Position numbers and translations under genes: made by a program
The notes under the pieces: generated by a model
Told to the model about the DNA's origin: nothing
Database searches by the model: none
What the model saw: the letters and a program-made list of their open reading frames with translations, nothing else
Shown: piece by piece, positions 23,101 to 38,100 of the stretch
Layout: every line of letters starts with the position of its first letter
Position numbering within the stretch: the stretch's first letter is position 1
Assembly (NCBI GenBank): GCA_003342815.1
Contig: PTEX01000133.1
Location: 1,170,484-1,234,483 of the forward strand
Length of the DNA: 64,000 nucleotides
From: Eudromia elegans
Lineage: Eukaryota; Chordata; Aves; Tinamiformes; Tinamidae
Reading direction: 5' to 3'

Positions 23101-26100
23101 TGTGTAACCCATTGTGGCTAACTTAAAGCATAGGGGATGTCTTTTTAGTACATGTTAACTATTATAAAATTGCATCTGTGGTGGCCACAACTGTCCCTTG
23201 ATGCTACTAAAATAATGAAACCATAGCATTGGTTAACCAATCGAAAGCTTTTTACTTGGATAGCTTTTATTCAGTGTATTAAAAGAAAAACATAAAATAT
23301 AAACATAAAAGAAAAACATAAATCTCAACATAAAGTCTCATAAGCAATATGGCAAATATTTGACCTGATTATTCCAAAGAAAAAGTAGACTTATATTAAT
23401 TGGATTTTTAACTACAAATTATACTATAAACTGTGCTGTGTTCCCAAGTTGCAGAACTTCCAAAAGTTGGTGGCACCTGATATGGAAATGTAGGCAGACA
23501 ACTGTAACGGGAGGAATTGGGTACACTCTGATTTTAGTCAGATGGGGCGGCCTCACATGCCTGAACTTGTTCTCAAACAGTTTCTGTGGCTTAATCCCCC
23601 TTTAACACCGACAGTTATGAATTGGTGACATAGTTTATGCTGAAGAAGAAGTAGTAGTTAAAAATCTTCGGCAGACTTGGCAGCTCCTGGTTCCTTTGCA
23701 GTGCGAAGAGCTCCCTGCCTGTTTGGAATAGGGGAAAGCAGCTCCTGGTGGGACATTCTCGGGATGTTCCAGCCTGCACTTAATGCTCCCGACCACCTGC
23801 TTTAGGAGGGCTCAGCTGTGGGGGGCGGCTCTTGCTTGAGCAGCCTCCTCTCTCCTCTTGTGCCGATTCTGCCACCGAGACCCTGCTGTCGGTCTCCTGC
23901 AAGGCTCCGTGCAGTGACAGGATGGTGCTTAAGCTGTCAGCATGCTCGCTTGTCCGAACGCAAAACCACTTCAGGGAGAGTGATTCTCTGTGGTGCCTTG
24001 GGGTGCAGCGCTGTGAGAACGGTGCACCTCTTCTGTGCGAGTTCTGACTCTTTCCCTGTGTTGTCACTGTACAGAGTGTGATACTGCTGCTCATTGCTGC
24101 AGGTTTTTCTCTTTGTCCTGGAATATCCCCTTTGGATTTTGGACCTGGCTGTTTGCAACACAGATGTTGAAATATTTTTTGTGGCTTAGTGTAGGAGAAT
24201 GTGTGAGCTTTAAATTAGCCAGGTGTTTTCCTTTTCTCCTGCAGCTGTGTATTTTAGCTTACAACTCCTGTCTTCTCTCAGTGGCTTTTTGGTAAAGGTA
24301 GTTACTGAAACTTGTGGTTTGATGTAAGAGAGGTCAAGAATGAAGATACCTGATATATGATTTTGGCTTTCAGAAAGGGTGTCTGTTGAAAGCTATTTGC
24401 TGATTAAAATTTCCAGTCCTTCAAACCATCTTGAGACTTTCCATTTAATTGCCACTACTGAAAATGTTTGCATTGAAAATTCCAGATGAGAGTGTTTCCC
24501 TGTGGAGCAGTGAGCACATTTCCTAAGTGATCTTCCTTTCACCCTCGCTAATCTTCAGCCTTCTCCAAGACATAGGTGTCTCCTGCTTGAGAAAGGAGTG
24601 TGTTGAGGACTGACTCATTTGGAGGTGCTCCATATACAATTTTAGTCGTTCCCACCTGTATCATGTAGTGATGTTCATTTTTTTTCTTTTTAGGAGTGAG
24701 AATTCACCCATCTGCTGCACTTTCTCTCCTTGTGTGTTTTTCCTCTGTTCTTAGCAGTGGACACTTTATGGAGTATTACAGAGCCTGATTATGTTCCAGA
24801 TTTGGAGAATGAGACCTGGGGGCAAATTATGAGGGCTGAGGATTCGGTGTCAGAAAATGTGAATATTCTATGTAATTCTATGCATTCTATATAAATGGAA
24901 CATTCTGTATAAAGTGTAACTGAGATTTTGCCGTTCTCTACTGTCACTATTTGTTTTGTGTTTTGCATCCTTGCAGATGGATAACACCTGAGTAGTTATT
25001 TTCATGACAAATATTCTGCCATATGTGAGGATCAAGAACATACAATATTCATTCCGCATTGGACCCTTGCCTGTGTTTAAAGTGAGAACTGTGGAAAGCC
25101 CCAGAAGGAGAGAATGAAACTTGGCATTCACTTAATTAATTTGTCAGTGTTTTCTACTTGACTTAAACATCCTCAGCTTACTGTGTGTGTACGGCTTAAA
25201 GGCTAAATCCTGTGTAAAATATCGAGGAACTGCGTGTGGCTAAATGGGTGTTTCACAGAAAAGTGTAGCCTGTTTTTTCTTCCTGCTAGGTCAGGAAGAG
25301 AAGATCAGTACAAACTCTCACCCACTTTAGCTAGGGATGAGTGATAGTGAGTGTAGGAACAGGGAGGAGCTAATAAGACAGCCCCTTGGGTTTGGATTTT
25401 TAGAGGATTTTCATCGGAAAATAGCAAAGAATTTGTCAACGAAAAAAAATTACAAGCTTCCTGTAACATTTGTAATGAAATTTGTAATCTTAATTTTATA
25501 GTGTAAATGTTATTTTTTTGAGAATTCTTACACTCCACAAAAATACACCAGAGAACTATCTTTTCAAATTGGCCTTGACATAAGGGATTATTTTTTCTCT
25601 CTGTGGTTCAGATCTTGAAGCAGCTGGAGTGCAAACAAAACCCAAACATCGTTCTGTGCGCGGCACTTGCAGAGAGGTGTTGTGGGAAGGCTGCGTTGCC
25701 GGACAGCATGCCATTCTCCCGATTAACTTCTATTTTGAGAATATTTGTTTGACAGGAATCTAGTATCTCTTGTGTGTTAAAAATGCCACTTTCTGCTGCT
25801 TTCCTTCCAGGGTGCTCTCATTGCATGAAGATGTTGGAAGAGCAATGTGTTTATTGGCTCCAGAAGGATTAGGTGTTCTGCATGTGCCCTGCTTTGCATA
25901 AGGGCGCAGTAAGCCTGAGCTGTGCCTCAGTTTCTTCACTCTCATAACAAGGAATCGGATTCAGTTAATACCAAAAAATGTTTGCAATCACCCAGTGCTT
26001 GCAGGTCCCATGGGTAGAATGACTTTTCTCGCAAGAGTTTTCACAACTGTTAGGTTGAAGAAAGTGGGTTCTAGATTGTGAATTGATTTGAGAGAGTTTC

Positions 26101-29100
26101 TTTGGCTTCTCAATACTGCATGGTGATCTACTTAATTGAGAGTAATTATAGTCTAAATATATTAGTCTAATATAAGAAGAGGCTGTCTGGAAAATAAACT
26201 GGAGGGGAAAGAATGGCTCAAGATAAACCACCTCTTAGCAAACACTTAAGAGTTGTTAAGGGACATCTCCAGAGCTATTAGTGGAGAAGTTTAACTTCCC
26301 TATCATAATTCAGCTCCTGGGGATTGGAGGAAAGCAACAGAGCAGAAGAATAAATGTTAAAAAAGAAAAAAAAAAAAAAATGCTGGGCCTGTGTGTGGGT
26401 AGCATTTTGTTGGAGAAGCACTTGTGCTTCCTTGGAAAGTTGTGCAGCCCTTGGAAAGAATGAGATAGCAATGGTTGGATAGTAGGGATCGGGTCGATAC
26501 TGTGGAGCCGCAGTATCGGATCTGCCATCTCCACCATCCCTCCAACCTCTTTCCTGAAACACTGCTCATGTTTAGGACTGAATATTGTTTTAACCAGGCC
26601 TACCTGGTCACAGCAGCGACTTCAGTTGCCAGCCTTTCTGCAGCAGTTTGAAGGCAAACCCCGTCAGACCGGCTCTGTAAGTAGGGTTGAGCCACAGAGC
26701 ATCGCAGGCCAGCTCTGCTGTAAAAATGGAAAAAAATTGCTTAATTTGGGAAAGCTAAGCAGGACCTGACACCTGAAGGGCTCTGTTGAGACAGAGCTAT
26801 GGCCGTGCCTGTAATTAGGATGGATCAGTCACGCAAATTACACCGGCTGCATTTGGCACGCTCGCCTCCCAGTTTCAAAGCTGCTCGGCTCGTAATAGTA
26901 ATTTGCTGTATGCGGCAGAGAGCAAGCGAAGCCACCAAGAGCTGGCTGATCTGTAAAGCCCTTGGAGGGGTTTAAAGCCATCTTGGTGGCAAAGCAGAAT
27001 GGCTCTCAGGGGGCTGCCTTATGTGGCACAAGTCCTACCTGCGAGGCGTGAACTGGGAGGGAGGCAGGGACGTGTAAGCAGAAGCTTTTGGATGATAAGC
27101 CCTTCTTATCAGGTTAAACTTCTCATACCTGTCCCCAAAGCACAGGCAGCTGGTGCGAGGCAATTGTAAGTGGGGCATGACAGTAAAGACCTTAAAATAA
27201 AAGCAAATTTCAGTGACTTAAGTGTTTTTGACCCTGAAAAGACCTCCTTTCTTACTAAGGCTTGCATTTGGTTGTAAATTCCCAAATTACTGAGCCTGTG
27301 GATGCATTTTATGCCAACTGCTGCAAGCAGCTTCACATGCTTGCGGTGCAGAGGCCTTGCTCGTGGAACCCTCTGAAAATGCTGCTTACTTTTCCAAAGG
27401 GAGGTGCAGCCTTCAAACTACTACCGGGGGGTTTGCTGGATAAGAGCAGCGTTTCTTGGACGGAGCGCTTGGCGCTTGCAGGAATGGGTTGCTCTGTGCT
27501 GCTTGTGCAGCAGCGGAGCGCGTGCAGGATCTCTCCCAGCAGAGCGGGGCCTCCCGGCCACTATCTTTGCAGAACCTGAACTTCAGATCTGCTTTGTCAT
27601 CCTGACTCTGGCCCTCGACACTTTCAATTTCCCTTTGGTTTCTGGAAGCTTCCTCATCAATTGCTCACAGAGAGGTTGAGATGGGTCCAAACAAACAGCA
27701 GGGGCTCCCACCCCTCCAGCAAAACCTGATATTCACCCAAAGGGTGCGAGTGGGAGGGGTTTGCTGATACCTGACCCACAAAAGGTGTAAATGTGCTTTT
27801 CAGCAGGCACTCTCCTTGAGTTAGTTTTTAACTAAATTCTGCTGCGGCCTGGAGCTGTTTCCCCGAAGGCAAGCAATGAAATATGACACAGGGAGGGAAA
27901 GGCAGTTGGCAACGGGCCTGTATGCACAAATAGCCCACTACCTCTGCAAGCGTCTTTACAGGCAAGCAAACAAAAAAACAGCACAGGCAAAGAATCACCG
28001 TGGAAATCTTCCCCTTGCAATTCAGTGTTTTCTTTCTCTATAATGTAAATAAAATATTACAGCTCATCCCAGAATCGTGACACACGGGACGATGTGTGGA
28101 TTTGTGCGGTGGGGAATGACAAGAGCCCAGGGCTATGGGCTTTTGTTGCTGGATTGCCGCAGTGAAGGCACGAAATTTTAGTGCAAACTTGACCTCTGGA
28201 GCATAGTGTAACTGGTCGAGTGAACAGGAGGCTCCTGGCACGGCCCCTTCATGAGTTATGTAAATCTTGTGCCATGTATAAGCAACAGGCGGCTGGTGAC
28301 GTAAAGCTGAGCATTTGTCTCTATTTATTGGCTAATGTGACATACACCCTTCCTGTAGCGTTTGCCTGAGCTGGCTGTATTAAATATAGCCCTGACACTC
28401 CTCGAAAATGCCTAGAGGTGAATAATGTTTCCTCAACTGGAATTTATTGTTCTAAAGGTAAAAATCTCACGTGGTGGCTCTTGGGAACGGTCTCAAAGTC
28501 CGTTCCGTGCGTGATAATGGCAAAAGGTCCCATGTAGATCTCGGCGTGCTGGACTGTGCAGCCAGGCGAACCATGTTGGGCAGCACATTCCTCTGGTGCC
28601 TCCTCGTGCACGAGGTTTGTTTGGGGAGACTCAACAGGATGTTGGTGATTCCTGCAGTTACTGCAGTGCGATTATCTCTGTCAGTGGTGATGGATTAACA
28701 AACCGATCCTGCTGCTTAGGGCGCTTCCTGCCACCCTGGGTAGCGCTTGGGTCTGCCAAGTGGTGCCTTCACCCACTCTGGTCTGAGCATCCCTGTTGCT
28801 CCTGACTCCTTGAGTCTCCTGTGTTTCCTGCACGGAGATATTTGTGGTATTTCTCTGAGGCAGTTCTGTTTTCATGCAGGATATGTCTGATTCTTTTTTA
28901 TTTTCCCCTGAACACTGTAGGAATTGAACAGGAGGCAGTTGGTTTGCTCTCTGTTCCAAGCCCCTTTCCAGCTGGCAAGCTCTCCAAAAAGCCCTATGTT
29001 TGTTCTTTCTCAGGGTCACGCTGCAAATGTTTCTCTTGCTTCACCTTGGCTTTTTTGGCTTCAGTTTAGATACAGGACACTTCACCAAACAATAGCAACC

Positions 29101-32100
29101 CTCAATAAATCCTCTTACCCCTGTAGTGCAGCTTCTGACTGGTCTTTTACATGGCTTTCTTTCAGTCCTGTGGGTTTTCTTGTTCTTTTTTTCTTCCCCA
29201 TTTTGCTCAAAAGGGGAGCATAAGTATTTGTAGTCAAGAATAAGACCCAGTAGTTAAACCTATTGCTTCTGGTGAGATTTTATTCATCTCTGTCCTCACA
29301 GCACCTACTCACAACATATAAATTTAGGGTCACAACTCATGGCCAGGCATGAATAGAGGAGCTGGAGGACTTGCCAAGTGCTTATATAATAATCTAATAG
29401 TATATCATGGAAGAGCAGCTCGGGCTCAGGAACGTGCTGCCTGTTTGCTCTTCTTTTCAAATGAATTCTCGTGAGTTTGTTTCCAAATGTCTCAGGAATC
29501 AATGGCACTTGTAGCTCTCTGAATAATTTAATATATCACAGGTTTCCACTGTCCTTTGTCTTTATTCAATAAGAATTTTTTCCCGAGATGGTTTTAAGCT
29601 GTGATTTTTTCCTCAAGAGCTGAGCTGGCTCTTATGGGTTAATAAATAGTCCTAGAGAACCCGTAACTCGTACGTGACCACATGGTTCCAGAGCAGCAGA
29701 GCTGGAGTTCTTATCCATAGCACTGATGCACCTTTGGCCTTGAGAGTTATCTTCAGTGTATTCTCTGTATTGTGTTCAGCCTGAGCTCCCTGGGGCCTTT
29801 TGTGCCAAAATAAAACAAAAAGATTCAGTTTGCTTAAGTTATCTCTAGGAAACCAGGCTTGTCTAACGAAACGGCTCGGTTGTTTATATGTTGCTGCGTA
29901 GCCATTTGCTCAATGGCTCTTGAATTTCTTGATAAATCTCAAAAAGAGCTAACGGGTTAGAACCTCAAAAGCTGAATTTCATGATTTTCAGGGAACTGAG
30001 TGGGAAAGTGGTCCAAAATACTGTGCCTATGAAGTAAAAGACAGTTTTGAGCTCAGTAATTGTGGAGGAGTCACATGCAATAGAGATGAAAATTTCCAGG
30101 AAGATGTGAGCAATAGGTCTAATATAGTATGAATAACATTTTTGCTTACCTGTCTAGGGCAAAATACATAAAGCTGTGCAAAGGACCTTGACTCACCTGT
30201 GCTTAAGGTTGCATTATTTATTTATTTGCTTTTTTTGTAGGAATCTACAAGCCGCCATTGGAGCCTACTATGATTTTGAGAGCCCAAATATCAATGTACC
30301 CTCCATGTCCTTTGTTGAAGATGTCACCATAGGAGAAGGAGAGTCCATCCCTCCTGACACCCAGTTTACAAAAACATGGAGGATACAAAACACAGGTAAG
30401 TCCTGTAGGCTTTAGCCAAGCCCGTGTTGGATGTATTCCGTTATACGGGTGGCACATACAGTGGAAGAGCTTTGATGGAAACTCTTCAATCTGAGAGCAG
30501 ATTAAGCTATGCTTGTTTCTGATCACTTGCCACAAATGAGATAGTGGAAATCGTTGGAGAGATCTCTTTTAATCTCAACATGTTTTAACTCATGAACAGC
30601 CTATATATTATAGCCACTCTTAGTCGTACAGCTTTTCCTGAATGTCCCCATCGTGTGGTTGTTGTACTCTCTGTAGAACTGTGTGTATAGGCAGAGGCAT
30701 CAATGCAGTGATCTAGCTGAGAAGGGATGACTATGCAGCGTAATGTGGCAGATACTCTTTACTTGTAATACACTTAAAACAGAAGTGCTTGTTCATGTTT
30801 TGGGAGGATGCAAGGCTGGAGAGACCACATTCCAGTATGAGATAAGTCAACACAGTGGCTGGAATCCAGGAAGTGAGACGAGGCTAAAGACATTCTCAGT
30901 ACTTAGTCTGTCGGGATGTACTTGGAGGGGGGAAAAAAGAGGATCCATGGATGTAAAGGGAAATACCTTGTCCTCAAGTGTGGCAATGACAGGATGTAGC
31001 ATGAATGTTTAACCCACGTGTCTGAATTTAATTGACCTGCTGGCAGTTTTATAAAGAAGAATGATAGCCCAACGAGTCTAATGTCATGAATCATCAACAG
31101 CAAACTGCAGGTGTGTTAATATTGTTGCTTTTAAATGACTGTGGTGCTTCAGTACTGTACAGATTTATGCTAAATACCGTAGTGTAATGACACTAAAGCC
31201 ATGCTAAAAAGCTAAGGATATTTCAGGAGGACATCATAGGTGAGATGACTTCTTTCCCTCCTCCACCTAGTATGAGCCCTAATTTATAAAGACTGTATTC
31301 AAGAGAGAAGGCATAATTATTTCCTTTCACTTTTTTATTTAGTTGAATCAGTGAAATGCAAAGCTGATAGGTATCGCTTACTCAAGCTCCCATCGTTTGC
31401 AAAATTGGCCAGTGAATGTTTAAGAGTCATGCCTCAAACAGAAGTCCTGCAACTGTAGCAAATTAACAGATTCTGTGTCCTCTTGTGTGGTGTTTTTTCT
31501 TTTTTTTTTTTTCTTTGTGGCATCCAGACTTAATTTAATATCCTAGTTTTAGCAACATTTCATTATTCCTGGAACGTTTAACCTCCTGCAAGCCATGTAT
31601 CTTCTAAACTGAAGAAGAGGGGTTAATGTTGACTTAGAAGTTCCTGGCAAGGCCAGGATTTGTTTTGGCTTCGGTATGAGTTAAATATAAACTTCTTAAG
31701 AAGTACATCTGTAGTCTAACATTGATGCTGGAGGCCAAATCTTGTTAAAACTGTGCTGTTGGGGCATGTTTCAGTTAAATCCAAATTGGTGTATGGTGTT
31801 ATGACTCTGCAGTTTAGGTAGGACCATACTATTTTACAACCATTTTAAGGTTTAATTGAGATATAATATCAAAGGACTACAGTGTTCCCAGATAATATCT
31901 GCTTGTTAGGTGGATTATTGAAGTAAAGCCAAGGTTTTTAACAGCTCTACAGACACTCTTGATGAAATGACTTCAGTTCCACAACACACAATACCTGAGG
32001 CTTGTGTCACCAGAGCATGCAGCGGCTGATGAGCAGAGCTTTGGAGAGATTGTTGGTTTTAAGCATGCAAGCAATAAGCTAGTTTCAGGCAGTTTTTTGT

Positions 32101-35100
32101 ATGTGTTGTTAAAAACTAATACCCTGCTCTAATACCTTCCAGGACTCTGCTTGGTTTGTCTGCCAAAAGACCAGTTTGTACAGTAGAACCATTGCTGAAA
32201 GAACAGCAGGATTTAACAGACTTATTTCCTCTTCCCTCTCTCCTCCCAGCTGCTGCTGGCTTTGCAGGACAGTTACTACAATTTATCATCTCCTGAGAGA
32301 TGTGCTTACTGAAATAGAATGACATAATCATCATTTCATTTTATAGAGCTTATCAGTTGCAGCACTCTAGGCACCTTGCAAGCCTAAAACCATTAAAACC
32401 GATAAAAATCACATAAATAATTTAAACTAAACCATGTTGCTGGGCTGCCAACCCTTTCAGATGAGACTTCATACACGACTCCCACACACTGTAGTGTGAG
32501 GTCAGTTAATCACTCGGCTCCTCTTTCAGAAACCTCTCTACTGTAGCAATATCCCCCGTGCCAGAGATCCCATGTTGTTTATTCGTATCACGCTCTCGCT
32601 GCAGGACTGTAAATTTCACACATCGGGAGTCGACAAGAAAGCCAATCCCTGCCATGCCTTCCCTGAACTATCTACTGGGATTAAATTATCAAGGAAGCCT
32701 TTGGAAAGGGCACTCTTTGAGGCTGCCTTAGGTAATGATCAGCATCCACTGTCCTTGCCTCAGAAAAGGCTTAGAGTTGTTCTAAGCTTCCTGGTGGATC
32801 AGGCTTTCCTTAACTGTTGCTACCAACCTGAAGCAAGCAGCAGTTTTCCCAAGTCAAGCAGTATTCCCAGTGTCAGTTACATGGATTTTCTTTTTCAGTT
32901 GCTGCACAGAGTAACTGCCAGGTCTTTGAGTTTTTTCCTGTGGAAAGAAGAGCTAGAGGTTATTTAAAGAGGAAATGGGAATTCTCATGGTGGTTGCACA
33001 AGGACCAGTCTTGTCTGAGCAATGCACTTTACCATGTTCCTTGTGGGTTGCATGCATCTTGAGAGCCCTTGGACTGTTTGGCAGTTGCACAACTGCTCTA
33101 ATGAGGATATTTTATCCCTTTTCATACAGCCTGAAAGCTTTTCCCGGTGCACTGTCGTTAAGCCTTCCTTCTTCTTAACCCTAGGGACGGAGGCCTGGCC
33201 CCCAGGAGTTTGCCTGAAGTACGTTGGGGGAGACCAGTTTGGCCACGTCAACATGGTGATGGTCAGGTCCCTGGAGCCCCAGGAGATGGCAGACGTCAGC
33301 GTGCAGATGTGCAGCCCCAGCACGGCAGGGATGTATCAGGGACAGTGGCGCATGTGCACTGCCACAGGACTCTATTACGGAGGTGAGTGCTTCCTTCTTC
33401 GGAATGCTCCCATTCCAGGCAAATTAGATGTCCTTGCTGGCCCCTTGCGGGTGCTCTACTGATATCTAAATGATATTTTAGCCATGTTCTTTCCTCATGT
33501 GACTTACTGCAATGCTGCTGGCACATTGCTACCCTCTGTGAGGATGCAGCTGACTGGGAAGGTCCATGGTTTCCAGTCAAGAAATCTAGATGACTGGCAG
33601 ATTTCTAGTCCTCTGGAAATCTGATGGCTGGTGCCCACTGCATTTAACCCTGAAGAATGTGACTCTGGCCATGTGCAGAAGGCAGAAGTCTGCCAGCTCG
33701 GAGGTTAAATATAGAAAATAAAGAAAACACTAAGGGAGCTCTATTTTCTTGGTCAGCACAGGTTTGTTTTCTAAGCTGTGGGATGAACTGTAGATTACAC
33801 AGAGCACTGGAGAACACTGGAGAAGGAAGGAACTTCGGGGTGTCTCCTTGAGACTCTTTGTGTCTGGGCAGTTGGGAGCATGGGCTTGAATGAGAAACAG
33901 TGACCCTGAGTCAGAAACAGCATGGGTCTTCTGCGCAGAATTGTGAGAAACCGTTTCAGTAACCCTACATTACACGTTTTGAGAGAAAACAACTGCAAGT
34001 CAACATGTGCTTATTAAACGGCAGCTTTTGCCTCCCGGCGGGTTTGGGGCTGGTCCCCGTGTTGCAGCCCTGGTTTTGGGGGCGTTTTGCACCGTTTCAG
34101 CGAGCCAGGGGTGGCGGCGCCGCGGGCGGGCGGCAGGGGGCGCCGCAGCGCTGCCTGGCGGCGCCCGCCGCGGGCCGCCCGCTTCCCGGGGATTTGGGAG
34201 CCTCGGGGCTTTTCCGTAGGGATTTCCAACCTTGCCAGGATTTAAGGGGTATAGTTGTATATATGTGCAGGGCACAGATAAGCATAGGTAAGAGTAAATA
34301 TCTTCTCTGTTCATATAGTAGTTGTTCTATCCAGTAGGTTGAAAGTTCATATAGTAATATCCCAAAGGTAGTATGTAAAATACCTAATGTATTTTTTATA
34401 GAACTAGTTTCAAAGTATTGTTTCAGAGTGAATTGTCATAGCCTATGAACCTTTTAAATGACTCTCTTAAAAGATTTGACTACTGAAAAACAACAAAACT
34501 GAACAAAAAAGAACCCAGGCTTGTACCCTCAGAGCAAAAATTTGGGTGGTATTTCTTGGACACTTGGTTTTACAAGTGCATCCTTGGATAAAGTTGCTTT
34601 AAGTTTTCTTTAGCAGTAAAACTCCCACTGGCAATCTGCAGTACGGAGTTTCAGATGAACGTGACAGTTTGTTGGGATTGTTTTTGTTTTTTAAATTAAT
34701 TTCTCTAAACTTTTTTTGAGAGTTTTCTCCCATTTTCCTTTTTTTCCTGCCATTGTAAAGGATGGAATCCGTGTTCTGTTTTCCTCTTCTCGTCCCTTCT
34801 CCATAGCTCTATTCAGTGCTGACCTCAATGTCCTTCCCTTTCCCTAGATGTCATCTGGGTGATCCTCAGCGTGGAGGTTGGAGGACTTCTAGGAGTAACA
34901 CAGCAGCTGTCATCCTTTGAAACAGAGTTCAACACACAACCGCATCGCAAGGTAGAAGGAAACTTTAACCCATTCGCCTCTCCACAGAAGAACAGGCAAC
35001 CAGATGAAAACAACCTAAAAGACCCTGGGGGTTCCGAGCTAGGCACAATCAGCAAAAACACATGGGGGCCTGCTCCTGACCAAATTGAACAAGATCAGAA

Positions 35101-38100
35101 TGGACTGTCACAAAACTCTGTAAATCTCTCCCCCAGCAGTCACTCGAACAACTTGTCGGTAGTGACGTACAGTAAGGTAGGTGCCCTGGGAGAACAGGAG
35201 AATGGGTAGGTGATGAGACTGTGCTGTGTCTGTAATAGTTCTTCGTTACAAACTGCAAAGCCCTTCCCTTCTGCTTCTGCCAGACCTGCTAAGGAAGGTT
35301 TCGAATTTGACTGTCTGACTCTGCCAACTCCTCATGTTACATTAAAATACCTTTGCCTCTGATAGACTCTACCAGATTCACCTTTTTTCTTTTTGCTTCA
35401 AATCCTTAAAGTTTATATAATCTTCTCTGGGTGCTGTAACTATTAGTGGCTGGAGCCTACTCCAGTTACATGTGCAAATAAGTCAAAATATCTCTCTAGC
35501 TGTGCTCCAAATTCTACATTACAAAGGCTTTAAAAAAATAAAAGACCACCCCTCCCAAAACGGAAGATGACTCAGACAACTTCTTTTTAACTGGTCTGGA
35601 GACTACAGAGCTCAACATTTTGCTCCCAGAATCTATCTGTCAGGAATAGTCCATCAAAGGATTGTTCCTGTCTGTGTCCTTGTCTTGTTTATAATTGTAG
35701 GTGGCTTTTAAATTATCCTTACTTTAAATCTCTCTCAAAAAGCTTGCTTGATGGATGCTATATGAGTCTGAGTGATATTTTGACTGTTTTTATTTGCTTG
35801 TGTGTGAAAATTGAATTGCAGGATTATTTACAATTCAGAATCCACCTGTTAATGCAACCGGTATGTGTAGGTGTGTACTATCATATGTCAAAATAGTTTG
35901 ATTTTAAAATCCTTTAAAAACGCTTTACTGTACTTTAAGCAGGCTGTGTAGGACAATAACACTTGGTTGCTGAATGACTTAATAAAGCCCTAATATTAGT
36001 TCACCTACAGCACTATAATTCCTAACTGGATAACCTGCCTGTCCTATGTCAGTGGAGGGTATTTTAGTGTCCTACTTTGCACCAGGGTTATGCATTTTTA
36101 GTTTTTTACTGATGGCATGCGTGGGAATGACTTTGGCAGATTACCAATCACCCCGTTCACGTTTTGCACTTCAGACATCAACTTCTGTAAGGCTCCTGCT
36201 TTGAGGTTCTCAGTTACTGAAGATCAGCTGAACAGTTTAGGAAATGGAAGGAAATAAAGCCCTTCTCCCCTGGCCTGTCTAAATCAGCAGCGACTGGAAG
36301 TTGCTGCCGTTTGGCAGTTGCTTGTAGGTTGCAGTGCACGTTTTCATAGCAGTGCTCTTTGAAAAGGCCATGGTCTGGCCTGGCAGAAGTCATGTATATA
36401 TTGATGCAGCTTCTCTCCCTCAAAAAATGATCTCATTTGGGTGCTTCATGTGGGGAAAGCTGCTGTGGTCCGGTCTGCCGGCGCACCCCAGCAAGGGCTG
36501 GTCACAACTGACTTGGTGCAGCAGTGAGAAAAGCTGAAGTAAAAAATTGGATAGTTTTGGTGAGCTAGTGGACTAACTAGCCTTTCATTGCTAAAATATA
36601 GCCTTTCATTGCTGAAGTGCTACGTTTGATTTGGATAGGAGTATCCAGTCTCAGTTTGGATGATAAGCCCTAGGTTGAATTTGCCCTTTCTTTTTTCCCC
36701 CCTTGCTTGTTTACCGTGGGTGCCGCTCTGTGCAGTTGCTTCATAGCTGATTTGCACTTGCAGGTGGCTGGATGCAGAGCTGCTGTTACATGTGCTTCCC
36801 AGACAGGGTCTTGTGCAGAAATGCTGGGTGTGGGTTTTGGCAGTGGCCAGCTCAGTTGGCCTTCAGTTTCTGCTAGGTCTCTTTCCTTGCAGTAGATTTC
36901 TGTGCCCTTCCTAGTGAAATGAGTGCTGTGTGTACTAAAAGGTCAATTGCGTCGACAGAGCTGCCAAGGAGGATTAGAGCACTATGTATTTTCAGGGAAC
37001 AGAGGTGTAAGCTACCTGTACCTGCTGGAGGTGCAGAGGGCACAGCAAATGTCAACTATGCCATGGAGAGGAAAGGCCCAAAGGAGAGTGAAGCACCAAG
37101 AGATGTAATTTCACTGTGTTTATGCAGCCTGTAATAACTCCAAGTTCTCGCTCAGTACTGTTATGCTGTGAGTCATTGTAATCTAGCCTGAGGTGCAGGG
37201 TAGGTGACCTCCTTTCTCTTGCTCCGTGTTCCTTTTTGTATTTACAGAGCATTTTGGGATGGGTTTGAGTAGATTTTCTGAGACAAAAGCAGAAATTTTG
37301 ATCCTTTCTTTCTTCAAAGGAGAAATTCAGCCCTTTTTGGTAAAGGCTGGTCCATTTATTGAGGTTTCTGTCTCTACTGAAGAGTTCCTATTGGTGACAA
37401 AATAAAACATTTTTTGCTTTAGGGGACATTTTAAGGCAGTTCTGAAGGTTAAAGTGCTTTGCCCAGCAAATCTGGTCCATCCAGGGCGAGATGAATCTGA
37501 CCCCACAGCTGGTCCTCATGTTGAGACTTAGGGGTGGTTTCTTGAGTGAAAGGTTCATTAAGCTTGATCTCCTGAACACTTGGTCTCCTTAAAAATTGCC
37601 GAGCAAACATGCTTACATCCCATGGCTTAGACCTGCCTGCCTTCTTCCTGCAAGCTGGAAGTCTTTCTGGAAAATAAGTTTTTAATTTTTTTCTCCCTGC
37701 TACAAGGGGAAAATGTGTAACCAATATCCCCAGAGGGATCTCTCGGATTAACCAGGGAAGGGCTTCCTAGGGGTGACTTTAGAAGTCCTAACGCACCTGA
37801 GCAGCAGATGGTGTTCAGGTACCCGTTGGTAGAAGTTGCATCTCACCATCTGCTCAGGTGGTTCCGTCTTTGCCGCTTCCCGGGGCCCGGCTGCGACTCT
37901 GCTGCTCGGAGGTGAAAGGAAGCCACTGTACTAGAGCTGCTGCTTCCTGACCGAATGCTGACATGGAAGGCTTTTTTCCCAATTTTAGAAGCACAGAGTC
38001 TTGGAGGCTGATAGCAGCAGGCTAGGATACCTGGATTTTCATTTCCTTTGGGCAGAACCTGTAGGACTCATGTCTGTTTTCATGTGCCCAGTGAATGGGG

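Noticed and set aside
24865..24893. Two ATTCTATG octamers, as in the 3' end of avian CR1 LINEs
   Set aside because: Only two imperfectly spaced copies, and the flanking sequence shows no recognisable CR1 body. Chance or a very decayed end is as likely.
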